Shown here piece after piece: positions 37,907 to 46,511 of a stretch of 62,897 nucleotides of DNA. The notes beneath the pieces were generated by a model. It saw only the letters and a program-made list of their open reading frames with translations, did no database searches and was not told the origin of the DNA. The translations under genes were made by a program, and so were the position numbers. How positions within the stretch are numbered: the first letter of the stretch is position 1; each line of letters begins with the position of its first letter. The stretch is from Algoriphagus sp. (GTDB lineage Bacteria > Bacteroidota > Bacteroidia > Cytophagales > Cyclobacteriaceae), in contig NZ_JAQWXX010000103.1 of the NCBI RefSeq assembly GCF_029254265.1, forward strand, positions 1-62,897, in the 5' to 3' direction.

Positions 37907-38230
37907 TTAAACTACATCTTCTCCCCTTAACTTCACCACAGCTCCCTCCAAAATATCTCCAATTCGGATTTGGCAGGCCAAACGGGAAGTCGGGTAATAT
38001 TCGGGCAGGTTTTCCAATTGATCCAATTCCACATCGGTGGCATCGCCCAATCCTTCTTTTCCTTCCAAAATCTCCACATGACAAGTCGCACAAAGCGCCA
38101 TTCCACCACAGGTGGCCAATATAGGATATTCGTAAGCCTTAAGAATTTCCATCAAACTTAAGCCCATATCCTCCGGGGCTTCATGCTCCTGACGATTGCC
38201 TTCCTGATCTTCTACGGTGAAATTTATCAT
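37907..38230 (-). CDS. 2Fe-2S ferredoxin (adrenodoxin/plant type)
   Basis: 107 aa. Cluster ligands are visible as C41-x5-C47-x2-C50 and C86 (ATCGGMALCATC and LACQIRI). Spacing matches adrenodoxin-like or Isc-type ferredoxins. It is a cytoplasmic electron carrier. It lies 15 bp downstream of a ferredoxin-NADP reductase gene in the same orientation, which suggests the two proteins work as a redox pair. The partner oxygenase or reductase is not in the window. Confidence 0.92.
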   Translation of the reverse strand: MINFTVEDQEGNRQEHEAPEDMGLSLMEILKAYEYPILATCGGMALCATCHVEILEGKEGLGDATDVELDQLENLPEYYPTSRLACQIRIGDILEGAVVKLRGEDVV

Positions 38231-38245
38231 GCTGCAAAAATAGAA

Positions 38246-39250
38246 TTAAAATGCATTTACACCATTTACTGTAGTGTATTTGAAACTTAATTTTTGATCT
38301 GGGTAGACGTATTTGAAAGCAGAATGCATCATAATGGCCGCTTCATGGAATCCACAAAGGATCAGTTTCAGTTTTCCTGGATACGTATTGATATCGCCGA
38401 TCGCGTAAATTCGCTCCACTCCTGTAGAGTAATCACGTGTATCCACTTCAATCGCATTCTTATCGATACTCAAGCCCCAGTCTGCAATAGGCCCCAATTT
38501 CGGACTTAAGCCGAAAAGCGGAATCAAGTAATCTGCTTCAATTTTTATTTCTTCTTTGGACTTCCCTTCTAAAGTCACTGAATTCAATTTTCCATTGCCA
38601 TTTACTTCTTTCAAATTGGCAGAAAGTATCAAATCAATTTTACCTTGATTGGCCAAGTCAAATACTTTAGCAGCGGAATCAGGTGCACCTCGGAAGGTCT
38701 CATTTCGGTGTACCAAAGTTACTCGCTCGGAAACCTTTGAAAGGTAAATAGCCCAGTCTAAGGCAGAATCTCCTCCGCCCGCAATGACTACTTTTTTGTC
38801 ACGGAAGGTTTCGGGATTTTTTACCATGTAGGTAATTCCTTTGCCTTCGAAAGCCTCCAGATTTTCCAAAACAGGCTTTCTTGGTTCAAAACATCCTAAT
38901 CCGCCAGCGATAATAATCACTTGAGCGTGCACATGTGTTTTGTCGCTTGTAGTGACGATAAATGAACCGTCAGCTTGCTTATCTAAGTGATCTACCCGCT
39001 CACCCAATGTGAAGGTTGGCTTGAAAGGCTTGGCTTGCTCCATTAAATTATCAACTAGATCCTGAGCTTTCACTTCAGGATAACCCGGGATATCATAAAT
39101 GGGCTTTTGAGGGTAAATCTCTGAAAGCTGACCACCAATTTGTGGCAGGGCATCAATCAAATGACAACGCATTTTGAGCAATCCTGCTTCAAAAACTGCA
39201 AATAGGCCAACCGGGCCGGCTCCGATAATACAAAGATCTGTGTGAATCAT
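38246..39250 (-). CDS. Ferredoxin-NADP+ reductase, type 2 (thioredoxin-reductase-like)
   Basis: 334 aa. The FAD-binding GAGPVG is at 10-15, followed by the signature IDALPQIGGQLSEIYPQKPIYDIPG. The NADPH-binding GGGDSALDWA is near 158. It lacks the CxxC of thioredoxin reductase. This matches the YumC-type FNR2 family, which passes electrons between NADPH and ferredoxin. The ferredoxin gene is directly downstream. Confidence 0.9.
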   Translation of the reverse strand: MIHTDLCIIGAGPVGLFAVFEAGLLKMRCHLIDALPQIGGQLSEIYPQKPIYDIPGYPEVKAQDLVDNLMEQAKPFKPTFTLGERVDHLDKQADGSFIVTTSDKTHVHAQVIIIAGGLGCFEPRKPVLENLEAFEGKGITYMVKNPETFRDKKVVIAGGGDSALDWAIYLSKVSERVTLVHRNETFRGAPDSAAKVFDLANQGKIDLILSANLKEVNGNGKLNSVTLEGKSKEEIKIEADYLIPLFGLSPKLGPIADWGLSIDKNAIEVDTRDYSTGVERIYAIGDINTYPGKLKLILCGFHEAAIMMHSAFKYVYPDQKLSFKYTTVNGVNAF

Positions 39251-39325
39251 TCGCTGTAGACTTTATGGGAAAACCCCTGAAAACTCAATATTGTTCGTAT
39301 AAATATTATTCGTGCACTAACTTTA

Positions 39326-39772
39326 TTATTCCAATTCCTGACCACCTAGATTTTGGTAAATCGTATCCAGAATTCGCTTGAATTCTTGAAAATCGTTATC
39401 TGAAAGATTCTCCCATGCTTTTTCTCGAATCTCCAGAATTTGAGGGCGAAGTGCGCTGACCTTCGCCAGCCCGGTTTCAGTAAGGTGTAATTGAAAACTG
39501 CGGCGATCCATGGGATGGGGAACTCGCTCCACATATCCTTTTTTACAAAGCAAATCCAGGATTCGAGTGAGTGTTGGATGATCTTTGAAAACCAAATTGG
39601 CTAATTCAGTTTGACTCAAATGACCATTTTCTGAAAGATTTTTTAAAACCAACCATTGATCGACGGTAACATCAAAGTCTCCTGACTTGAACTGCTGCTG
39701 CGCATATTGCTTCACTTTTCGCGCCGTGCGATCGAGAAGAAAAGAATAGCGAGCAAATTGTTCTTGTGTCAT
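39326..39772 (-). CDS. MarR-family transcriptional regulator
   Basis: 148 aa. Winged helix-turn-helix with LSENGHLSQTELANLVFKDHPTLTRILDLLCKKGYVERVPHPMDRRSF, where the DxR wing motif is typical of MarR. No ligand-binding cysteine is obvious. It sits 75 bp upstream of the reductase-ferredoxin pair, so it could regulate that pair or itself. No effector can be read from sequence. Confidence 0.9.
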   Translation of the reverse strand: MTQEQFARYSFLLDRTARKVKQYAQQQFKSGDFDVTVDQWLVLKNLSENGHLSQTELANLVFKDHPTLTRILDLLCKKGYVERVPHPMDRRSFQLHLTETGLAKVSALRPQILEIREKAWENLSDNDFQEFKRILDTIYQNLGGQELE

Positions 39773-39879
39773 ACCAATAATTAGTATGACAAATATATAA
39801 ATTTTCTTTATCCGAATTATAATTCTACCTGAAATTGCATGTCAGAAACCTCTTTCAGCCATTGAATAACGGGCTTATT

Positions 39880-40860
39880 CTAATAGCTTTTCTGATTAAA
39901 AATAAAATCAACTAACTCTCCGATTCGATGAAATTCCTGATCTAAATAACACAAGGTAAAATCACCCTCCGAAATAAAAACAGGGTGTTCTAATTCGTTG
40001 ATCCCTGCTTTTTCAAGTGCCTTTTTCACCCAGAAAGAAACTACAGGATTGCCTTCAAAGATCATTTTTGAAATAGGCTTTCGTTGTTCAATTTTTCCTT
40101 TTTCGATATTAAATAGGAATTCCTCTCCGGGTAAAATCCGGTCTAGTTGACCAGTGACTACCAAATCCTCCGGAAGTCCGGCAATTAAAGGTACACCCGC
40201 ACCCAAAAGCAGAAGCCGATCGGCTGTCTCTAGGGCAATTTCCAAATCGTGCGTTACCACTAAAATCGATTTATGCTGTTTCTTAGCTATCTCTCGAAGT
40301 AGATGCATTATTTGATAGCGGTTCACCAAATCCAAATGTGCGGTGGGTTCGTCAAGTACCATCAACTTCCCGTCCTGTGCCAAGGCACGAGCTATCATTG
40401 CTTTTTGACGCTGTCCGTCACTGATTTCGGACAATCGCTCATCTTTGAGATATTCTATTTTGGTGAGATACAGTGCGTTTTCGACCAAATCCCGATCATG
40501 GGCATCCAGTCTACCTGTCCATCCGGTATGTGGAATTCGCCCCAATGCCACCAACTGTCCTACGGTCATATTTCCAGGAAGTACCGGCTCCGAAAGCACT
40601 ACAGACAATGCTTTGGAAAGTTCGGAAGTTGAAAAGCTTTGGACATCTTTATTATTCAAAATCAATTCCCCTCCCCATGGTTTCAGCTGACCAAGGATTG
40701 CTTTAATCAAAGTCGATTTACCAACACCATTCGGCCCCAAGAGACAAGTCAATTCATTTTCAAAAAGTTGAAAGCTCAAATTTTCAAGAACCGCTTTTTT
40801 CGGTTTTCGATTTGGATAGCCGAGAGTCAGATTTTTTGCTATGATTGTTGCTTTCTTCAT
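39880..40860 (-). CDS. ABC transporter ATP-binding protein, Fe-siderophore/cobalamin type (BtuD-like), with C-terminal extension
   Basis: 326 aa, longer than the usual 250-270. Walker A is GPNGVGKST (residues 42-50), signature LSEISDGQRQK, Walker B LMVLDEPT. It energises the FecCD-type permease encoded directly upstream. The extra 80 or so residues at the C-terminus (from about KPISKMIF) form a separate small domain I do not recognise. The gene is separated by 2 bp from the permease gene and is probably the last of the leftward B12-import operon. Confidence 0.87.
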   Translation of the reverse strand: MKKATIIAKNLTLGYPNRKPKKAVLENLSFQLFENELTCLLGPNGVGKSTLIKAILGQLKPWGGELILNNKDVQSFSTSELSKALSVVLSEPVLPGNMTVGQLVALGRIPHTGWTGRLDAHDRDLVENALYLTKIEYLKDERLSEISDGQRQKAMIARALAQDGKLMVLDEPTAHLDLVNRYQIMHLLREIAKKQHKSILVVTHDLEIALETADRLLLLGAGVPLIAGLPEDLVVTGQLDRILPGEEFLFNIEKGKIEQRKPISKMIFEGNPVVSFWVKKALEKAGINELEHPVFISEGDFTLCYLDQEFHRIGELVDFIFNQKSY

Positions 40861-40862
40861 GG

Positions 40863-41894
40863 CTAGAATTCCTTACTAAAATTTCTCTTTAAGACCAACC
40901 CGATCACAATGGGAGCGCCTACCAAAGAAGTCACCGCATTGATAGGAAGCGTCTGCGCCGAACCTGGAAGCTGTCCGATTACATCGCACAATAGCAACAA
41001 AATAGCCCCAAGCAAAGCAGTGGCTGGAAATAAGACCCGATGATCTGCTGTCTTCCAAATGATTCGAGCAAGATGAGGCACTGCAATTCCGATGAATGCA
41101 ATCGGTCCACAAAAAGCCGTAATACTGCCAGCAAGCAAGCCCGTACTCAGGATCATCATCCAGCGTAGGTAAGCGGGGTTTACTCCCATACTTTTTGCAT
41201 AGCGCTCACCCAGTAACATCGCATTGAAAGATTTGACAGAAAATATAATCGGAAAAATCCCGATCAGCACCACAGTACTCAAGACCAAGACTTGAGGCCA
41301 AGCCAAACCTCCGAGGCTACCCATAGACCAAACGGTAAATAGCTTCAGCGCATCCGCTCCAGAAAAGTATGACAAAACCGAAACGATCGCAGAAACTGCC
41401 GATCCAAACATCAAACCAACAATCAAAAGAGTCATACTATCTTGGATGCGCCATGCAACCAAACTGACTAAAACCATCACCAAACCTGCTCCAAGTGTTC
41501 CTGCTCCCACAATTGCCCAGGCACTCAAACCGCTACTAAGGGCTGCGATACCAAAAGCAGATCCTGCTAACATCAGCAAAGCCACGCCCAAACCAGCACC
41601 TGAACTAATACCTAAAACAAATGGTCCTGCTAATGGATTTCTGAAAAAAGTCTGCATCTGAAGCCCGCTTAAACTCAAACCAATGCCTGCCAAAATTGCC
41701 ACTGATGCCTTCGGCAAACGGTAGTTTAAGATGATTTGGGCATGGGAAGTTTTGATCCAGTCCCCAACAAGTAAACCTTCCAGAATCTCATCAGGATAAA
41801 TGGAAACTGAGCCCAAACTGATGTTCAGTAGAAAACTGAATATCAGAGCCAGGATTGCTATAAAAAAGAGAACAGTGGTTCGACTATTTTTCAT
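40863..41894 (-). CDS. ABC transporter permease, FecCD/BtuC family
   Basis: 343 aa from the ATG at 41894. About ten hydrophobic helices. FecCD landmarks are RLPKASVAILAGIGLSLSGLQMQTFFRNPLAGPFVLGISSGAGLG and FCGPIAFIGIAVPHLAR. It imports cobalamin or siderophores through the inner membrane. The substrate is inferred from the cobalamin riboswitch and receptor on the opposite strand. It overlaps the substrate-binding protein gene by 11 bp. Confidence 0.9.
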   Translation of the reverse strand: MKNSRTTVLFFIAILALIFSFLLNISLGSVSIYPDEILEGLLVGDWIKTSHAQIILNYRLPKASVAILAGIGLSLSGLQMQTFFRNPLAGPFVLGISSGAGLGVALLMLAGSAFGIAALSSGLSAWAIVGAGTLGAGLVMVLVSLVAWRIQDSMTLLIVGLMFGSAVSAIVSVLSYFSGADALKLFTVWSMGSLGGLAWPQVLVLSTVVLIGIFPIIFSVKSFNAMLLGERYAKSMGVNPAYLRWMMILSTGLLAGSITAFCGPIAFIGIAVPHLARIIWKTADHRVLFPATALLGAILLLLCDVIGQLPGSAQTLPINAVTSLVGAPIVIGLVLKRNFSKEF

Positions 41895-43029
41895 TGAGTT
41901 GCTTGTAAAAATACAACTCATAGTCAGGAAGTAAGTTTGGATGGAGAATTTTCATAAGATCTTTTAAGATTAAATCGGGTCGCATGTAACCTAATTCAAA
42001 ATATTCCAATCCACCAGTACCCCCTCTTTTCTGGGTATATGTAAATACATTTCCATCCTTAAACGCTTTAATGGCTTGATATCTTGGCTCGATTTCCCCC
42101 ATTTTTTGCAAGGAAACAAAATCCGCAGAACCAATCCAAAAATCCGACTCCATTGCTTCTTCCAGGACAAACTCATAATTCAACTGCAAACTTCCCGTAC
42201 CTGCTTGGTCTTCGAAAACGTAGTTGCCCCCAGCATTTTTGAGAATTTGGGCACCCCAACTATCACTTCCCGGGGCATACCAAATATCTTGATACATCAC
42301 CCCGCTTAAAACTGTTGGTTTTCCTATTTCCGGGATTTCATTTGCCAACGCCATCGCTTGAAGATATTCTTTCTCCACTTGCTCAAAAACAACTTTTGCT
42401 TCTTCGTATTTCCCCAAAAGAATCCCGGTAAACTTAATCCACTCAGCTCTTCCCAAGGGATGCTGTTCTACATATTCTCCGTTGATAATCGCCGAAATTC
42501 CAGCCGTCTCTAGGAGCTCAAAATACCTTAAATCATCGCCAAGTGTAGAAATCATGACCCAATCCGGATCAAGTTCGATGATCATCTCCGGATTCGCTGC
42601 AGGACCGGAACCTAGATCTTGAACTTTTCCATCTTCGATCAACTTCCTTGTGATTTTTGATGAAATCAAATCAAGCTGGGGAAAACCAATTAGCTTTTCA
42701 CTTTCTCCAAGAAGATCCAAATGGGGGATTTGTGTAGTCGATGTCAATATTACTCTTGAAATTGGTAGCTGGATCAACCCATCAAAATCACCCTCAGGTA
42801 TTTTCTCATTTTCTTCTACGACCACATAGCGAAAAGTCTCCTCTGCACCTGTCCAAGGCTGAGTCACCTCGATCTCCCAAAACCCATCTCCCTTCGAAAT
42901 CGAAAAACCTTTTGCATAGGACAATTCAACTTTTTCAGAAGTTACCGCAACTGATAAATTCTCCTGATTACATCCAAAAATGGATAGAATCATACTGAGA
43001 ATCAGGAATTGACCGAAGCGATTTTTCAA
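41884..43029 (-). CDS. ABC transporter substrate-binding lipoprotein (BtuF/FepB-like)
   Basis: 381 aa. Lipobox ILSIFGC (Cys 20). The bilobed periplasmic-binding type III fold is visible: LISSKITRKLIEDGKVQDLGSGPAANPEMIIELDPDWVM, then VLSGVMYQDIWYAPGSDSWGAQILKNAGG. It delivers the ligand to the permease. Riboswitch control is on the other strand, so leftward expression must use a separate promoter in the 43030-43140 gap. Cobalamin specificity is inferred from context. Confidence 0.87.
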   Translation of the reverse strand: MKNRFGQFLILSMILSIFGCNQENLSVAVTSEKVELSYAKGFSISKGDGFWEIEVTQPWTGAEETFRYVVVEENEKIPEGDFDGLIQLPISRVILTSTTQIPHLDLLGESEKLIGFPQLDLISSKITRKLIEDGKVQDLGSGPAANPEMIIELDPDWVMISTLGDDLRYFELLETAGISAIINGEYVEQHPLGRAEWIKFTGILLGKYEEAKVVFEQVEKEYLQAMALANEIPEIGKPTVLSGVMYQDIWYAPGSDSWGAQILKNAGGNYVFEDQAGTGSLQLNYEFVLEEAMESDFWIGSADFVSLQKMGEIEPRYQAIKAFKDGNVFTYTQKRGGTGGLEYFELGYMRPDLILKDLMKILHPNLLPDYELYFYKQLNEK

Positions 43030-43139
43030 GAGTAATGGGTGATTTATTGGTCGGCAAATTACGGATTAGAACTTCCCCTTTCCAAAAAAGTAAAGCAATG
43101 ATCTTTTTTCATCTTAGAAATGAAGCTATGTTTGCATTG

Positions 43140-43330
43140 GAAATAGGTTCCCAATCTCGTATTCTGAGCGCTTGGGATTAAAAGGGAATTCGGTAAATGC
43201 CGAAGCTGTCCCCGCAACTGTAAGCCCTGTGGAGTGATCCACAAAGATTTGTCACAAAAAGCCATTGCTCCGAAACGAATTCGGAATGAGAAGGCGGCAA
43301 ATTGGGGTGAGCCAGGAGACCTGCCTGATT
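43140..43330 (+). promoter_or_regulatory. Cobalamin riboswitch
   Basis: Conserved core elements in order: AAAAGGGAATTCGG near 43180, GCTGTCCCCGCAACTGTAAG near 43205-43225, and the B12 box AGCCAGGAGACCTGCC at 43310-43325. These are the class-defining sequences of the cobalamin riboswitch. It lies about 140 nt upstream of the TonB-dependent receptor start on the same strand, so B12 should reduce receptor expression. The expression platform is not resolved; a purine-rich GGAGG at about 43350 could be sequestered. Confidence 0.93.
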
Positions 43331-43466
43331 CCATGATTCTGTGCTTTCGGAGGAAAAGCGAAGAAGATTTGTATCAAAAGTCAGCGGGTAAGCTCGTTTG
43401 GCTCAGTTTCATGTCTTCCTATTTCTCTTCAAGCCCGAATCGAATTTGATTTTAATTCGATCAGGG

Positions 43467-45326
43467 ATGAGTTTGTTGCTTTGGATAGGTATGTTTTTCG
43501 GCTTTCAGCTACAGAGTAAAGACACTGTGCTTTTGACTCCTGTGGAAGTCTATGCGCCTCCTTTGGATCGATTTACTCAAGGTCAAAAGATTAAATCCTA
43601 TTCCAATGCTGAGCTATATTCCTATCAGGGAAGGTCTCTTGGCGATTTATTACAAGAAACTTCGCCGATTTTTATCCGCCAATATGGAGCCGGAATGCTG
43701 GCTTCTCCCTCTTTTCGTGGTACTTCAGCGGGACATACTTCGGTTTTTTGGAATGGTATTCCGGTCAATAGCCCTTCACTCGGACAATCCGACCTCTCCA
43801 TTTTGCCAGTGGCAGCAGTGGATCAGGTTGCAATTCATTTTGGAAATGGGGGAGCCTTATTTGGGAATGAAGCTATTGGAGGCTCGATTCATTTGGGTAC
43901 CAAAATTTCATTTTCTGAAGGCTTTCACAGCACTTTTTCCCAACAATTCGGAAGTTTTGGACAAATCAACAGTTATCTCAAATCATCTTTCTCTTCAGAA
44001 AAATTCAGCTCCCAAACTCGCTTTTACAGAGAATCTGCCACAAATGATTTTCAATTCAAAGATCTTGGTCAAGCTGGAACTCCTATCGTTAGTGCCCAAA
44101 ACTCAGAAATGAAGCAATTGGGAGTCGTTCAGGATTTGGCTTGGAATCTTAGCAAAACTGCGCAACTAAAGGCAAGTTTTTGGTACAATCAGGCAGATCG
44201 AGAGGTTCAGCCTGTGATGGGTTCAAATACGAATGATATCCAAAGCGATCAGAATTTTAGAATGGCAATTGATTACTTCCACTTTGGCGAAAAGTCGATT
44301 TTGAATCTAAAAACCGGTTTGGTCCGTGATCAGCAACTCTTCAATCAAAGTGAGAATAATACGGTTCAATATTTTCTATCCGGAGACTGGGATAGTGCTC
44401 TGGCACCAAACTGGAACTTGAAAACAGGACTCCGGTTGAATTTTATCCAAGGAGAACTCAGTACCTACCAAGCTTCCGATCAGCGAATCGAGTCTTATCA
44501 ATCACTTCGCTTTCAACCTGAGGAAAACCTAAAAATCTCACTCAATATGAGACAATTAGCCTATTTGGATCAATTTGAGCCATTTATTCCAAGCTTGGGT
44601 GCAGATTGGGATTTTTGGAAAAACTCGAGAAATCAACTTTCCCTCAAAGCTTCCTTGGCAAAAGGAATCAAAGTGCCAACACTGAATGATCGATTTTGGG
44701 AACCGGGAGGAAATCCCGATTTGATCCCTGAGAAAAGCCAAAGCGGTGAAATCGGTCTGAATTGGCAGAAAACCGGGGGAATCAGCTGGGAAAATAGCCT
44801 CACTTATTATCGAATGCAGGTAGATAATTGGATCATTTGGATTCCCAAAGCAAATTTCTGGACACCAGAAAATATCCGAGAAGTCCAAAATCAGGGAATC
44901 GAATATGAAGGTCAGGTAAGTACAGAAATGGGAAACTGGAACTTCACAGCAAACTGGGCTTATACATGGAGTCGGGCAATCTCCACAAAGGGCATTGGTG
45001 AAAGCGATCCAGCCATCGGAAAACAACTCCCCTATACACCAGAACATCAGGCAAATGGAAAAATCACTGTATCGAGAAATGGTTTTTCCACTTTTATCGG
45101 GACTTTTTTCGTCGGGGAAAGACGAGTCACCACAGATGGTCAACGGACGATGCCATCCTACCAACTTTTCAACCTCGGGATTTCTTACGAAAAACTTGCT
45201 TTGGGAAAAGTAAAACTCCCTCTCCTCTTTCAAGTCAATAATTTATTCAACAAGGGTTACCAGGTGCTTTACCTCCGCCCTATGCCGGGAAGATCTTATC
45301 AATTCACACTATCAATACAATTATGA
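43467..45326 (+). CDS. btuB: TonB-dependent cobalamin receptor (BtuB-like)
   Basis: 619 aa from the ATG at 43467, which gives a signal peptide (MSLLLWIGMFFGFQLQS); a TTG upstream is less likely. The plug domain runs about 30-150 with SFRGTSAGHTSVFWNGIPVNSP and GGALFGNEAIGGSI. A 22-strand barrel follows, ending with an aromatic-rich terminal strand (YQFTLSIQL). BtuB pumps cobalamin across the outer membrane with TonB energy. The B12 riboswitch upstream is strong support. It overlaps the next gene (ATGA), suggesting translational coupling. Confidence 0.92.
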   Translation: MSLLLWIGMFFGFQLQSKDTVLLTPVEVYAPPLDRFTQGQKIKSYSNAELYSYQGRSLGDLLQETSPIFIRQYGAGMLASPSFRGTSAGHTSVFWNGIPVNSPSLGQSDLSILPVAAVDQVAIHFGNGGALFGNEAIGGSIHLGTKISFSEGFHSTFSQQFGSFGQINSYLKSSFSSEKFSSQTRFYRESATNDFQFKDLGQAGTPIVSAQNSEMKQLGVVQDLAWNLSKTAQLKASFWYNQADREVQPVMGSNTNDIQSDQNFRMAIDYFHFGEKSILNLKTGLVRDQQLFNQSENNTVQYFLSGDWDSALAPNWNLKTGLRLNFIQGELSTYQASDQRIESYQSLRFQPEENLKISLNMRQLAYLDQFEPFIPSLGADWDFWKNSRNQLSLKASLAKGIKVPTLNDRFWEPGGNPDLIPEKSQSGEIGLNWQKTGGISWENSLTYYRMQVDNWIIWIPKANFWTPENIREVQNQGIEYEGQVSTEMGNWNFTANWAYTWSRAISTKGIGESDPAIGKQLPYTPEHQANGKITVSRNGFSTFIGTFFVGERRVTTDGQRTMPSYQLFNLGISYEKLALGKVKLPLLFQVNNLFNKGYQVLYLRPMPGRSYQFTLSIQL

Positions 45327-46378
45327 AATTTAAACTAAACCAACTCATTTGGGCTTTCACCCTTATTTTTCTTTCAATTTCCTGCACAGAAAGCGATCCA
45401 GACAGACCGCTTGGGGAATATGAAACCGGTATACTGATCATGAATGAAGGTGCTTTTGGGAGTAATGATGGCGAGATATATCATTTGAATCCTAGCACAG
45501 GTGAACTTAAAGCTGACATTTTTGAAGCTGCGAACAACAGACCTTTTGCAGGACTATTGGAAGAGATGGTAAGAGTAAATGATCGGCTTTTCCTGATAGC
45601 AAATACTGGGAAAGTAGAAATCGTAAATGCAGCCGATTTCAAAAGTCTGGGGACAGTATCCGACGATCTGGATCAGCCAAGATCCTTAGCTGTAGTAGGA
45701 AGTAAATTATTCATCAGTGATTATGGTCCTTACGATGCTTCTTACAATACTCCAGAATCTTTTATCGCCGTAGTGGACGGGTTAAATGGTGGCACAGTCA
45801 AGAAGAAAATCAAGGTTTCCAATAAGCCGGAGGACCTTTTTGTTTTCGGGAAATACGTGTTTGTAGCTGGATCTGAAGAAGGAAAAGTTGAAATAATAGA
45901 TGCAGAAAGGGAAACCATCTTCAAAACCCTGGAAGTCCCGGGAAGACCTATTCAATTTTTCGAGATGAGAGGTGATCTATGGCTGTATTCGATCGGGGAT
46001 GATGAAATATTTTTCCAATCTTTTCACCTCGATAATTTTACCAGAAAAATTCAAACCGGATTTCCATTGCCAAATGCTACAGGTCGAATTGCTTTTGGAA
46101 ATGATGATCTGATCTACGTGAGTAGTAGCTCCGGATGGCCAGATTACAATGATACTGTCACTAAACTCTCTATTTTCGAAAGCGTTTTTGAGCAAGATTA
46201 TATTACTGAAACAGGGATTTATGGCATTGGATATGATAAAAGAAACTCAAATCTAATTCTTGCTTTTTCAAACGGTTTTCAGGGAAATGGAACCCTAAAA
46301 ATCTACAATAATACTCCTACAGAAATTCTTTCAATGTCCGTAGGAAGAGGCCCCTCAGGGTTTATGTTTATGGATTGA
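45323..46378 (+). CDS. BtuG-like beta-propeller surface lipoprotein
   Basis: 351 aa. Lipobox IFLSISC (Cys 21). The mature part has about seven repeated motifs of the type GKVEIVNAADFKSLGTV, SFIAVVDGLNGGTV and GKVEIIDAERETIFKTLEV, consistent with a propeller of the YncE/DUF5074 type. In Bacteroides, BtuG is a propeller lipoprotein on the BtuB extracellular face that captures cobalamin. Same fold, same neighbour, so the same role is likely. It overlaps btuB by 4 bp. Confidence 0.8.
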   Translation: MKFKLNQLIWAFTLIFLSISCTESDPDRPLGEYETGILIMNEGAFGSNDGEIYHLNPSTGELKADIFEAANNRPFAGLLEEMVRVNDRLFLIANTGKVEIVNAADFKSLGTVSDDLDQPRSLAVVGSKLFISDYGPYDASYNTPESFIAVVDGLNGGTVKKKIKVSNKPEDLFVFGKYVFVAGSEEGKVEIIDAERETIFKTLEVPGRPIQFFEMRGDLWLYSIGDDEIFFQSFHLDNFTRKIQTGFPLPNATGRIAFGNDDLIYVSSSSGWPDYNDTVTKLSIFESVFEQDYITETGIYGIGYDKRNSNLILAFSNGFQGNGTLKIYNNTPTEILSMSVGRGPSGFMFMD

Positions 46379-46435
46379 GATTTGAAATGAGTTCATTTTC
46401 AGGTAACAAAATGTCTTTGTTGACTAGCAAATAGG

Positions 46436-46499
46436 CGACTTTTATGGATTGTAATCCATAAAAGTCGCGACTATTGTGGATTTAATTCCATAAAAGTCG
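46436..46499 (+). repeat. Two tandem 32-bp palindromes upstream of AAA_14 ATPase 2
   Basis: Unit 1 (46436-46467) is a perfect dyad with arms CGACTTTTATGGATT / AATCCATAAAAGTCG around GT. Unit 2 (46468-46499) has the same plan with 27 of 32 positions identical. They abut without spacer, and a near-consensus -7 element (TATTTTTA, 46500-46507) follows, only 4 nt before the ATG. They look like a double operator covering a promoter of a nearly leaderless transcript. Confidence 0.8.
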
Positions 46500-46511
46500 T
46501 ATTTTTATTTC

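Noticed and set aside
43552..44112. 186-codon plus-strand open frame in another frame of btuB
   Set aside because: It is fully nested in the receptor frame and its product has no family resemblance.
44556..45233. Long minus-strand open frame of 225 codons inside the btuB-like gene
   Set aside because: It is an antisense frame of a clear TonB receptor, has no recognisable domain and an unusual composition rich in Ser/Cys/Phe.
35847..46499. CRISPR arrays at the two tandem palindrome sites
   Set aside because: Only two units are present at each site, no variable spacers exist between them, and no cas genes are nearby.
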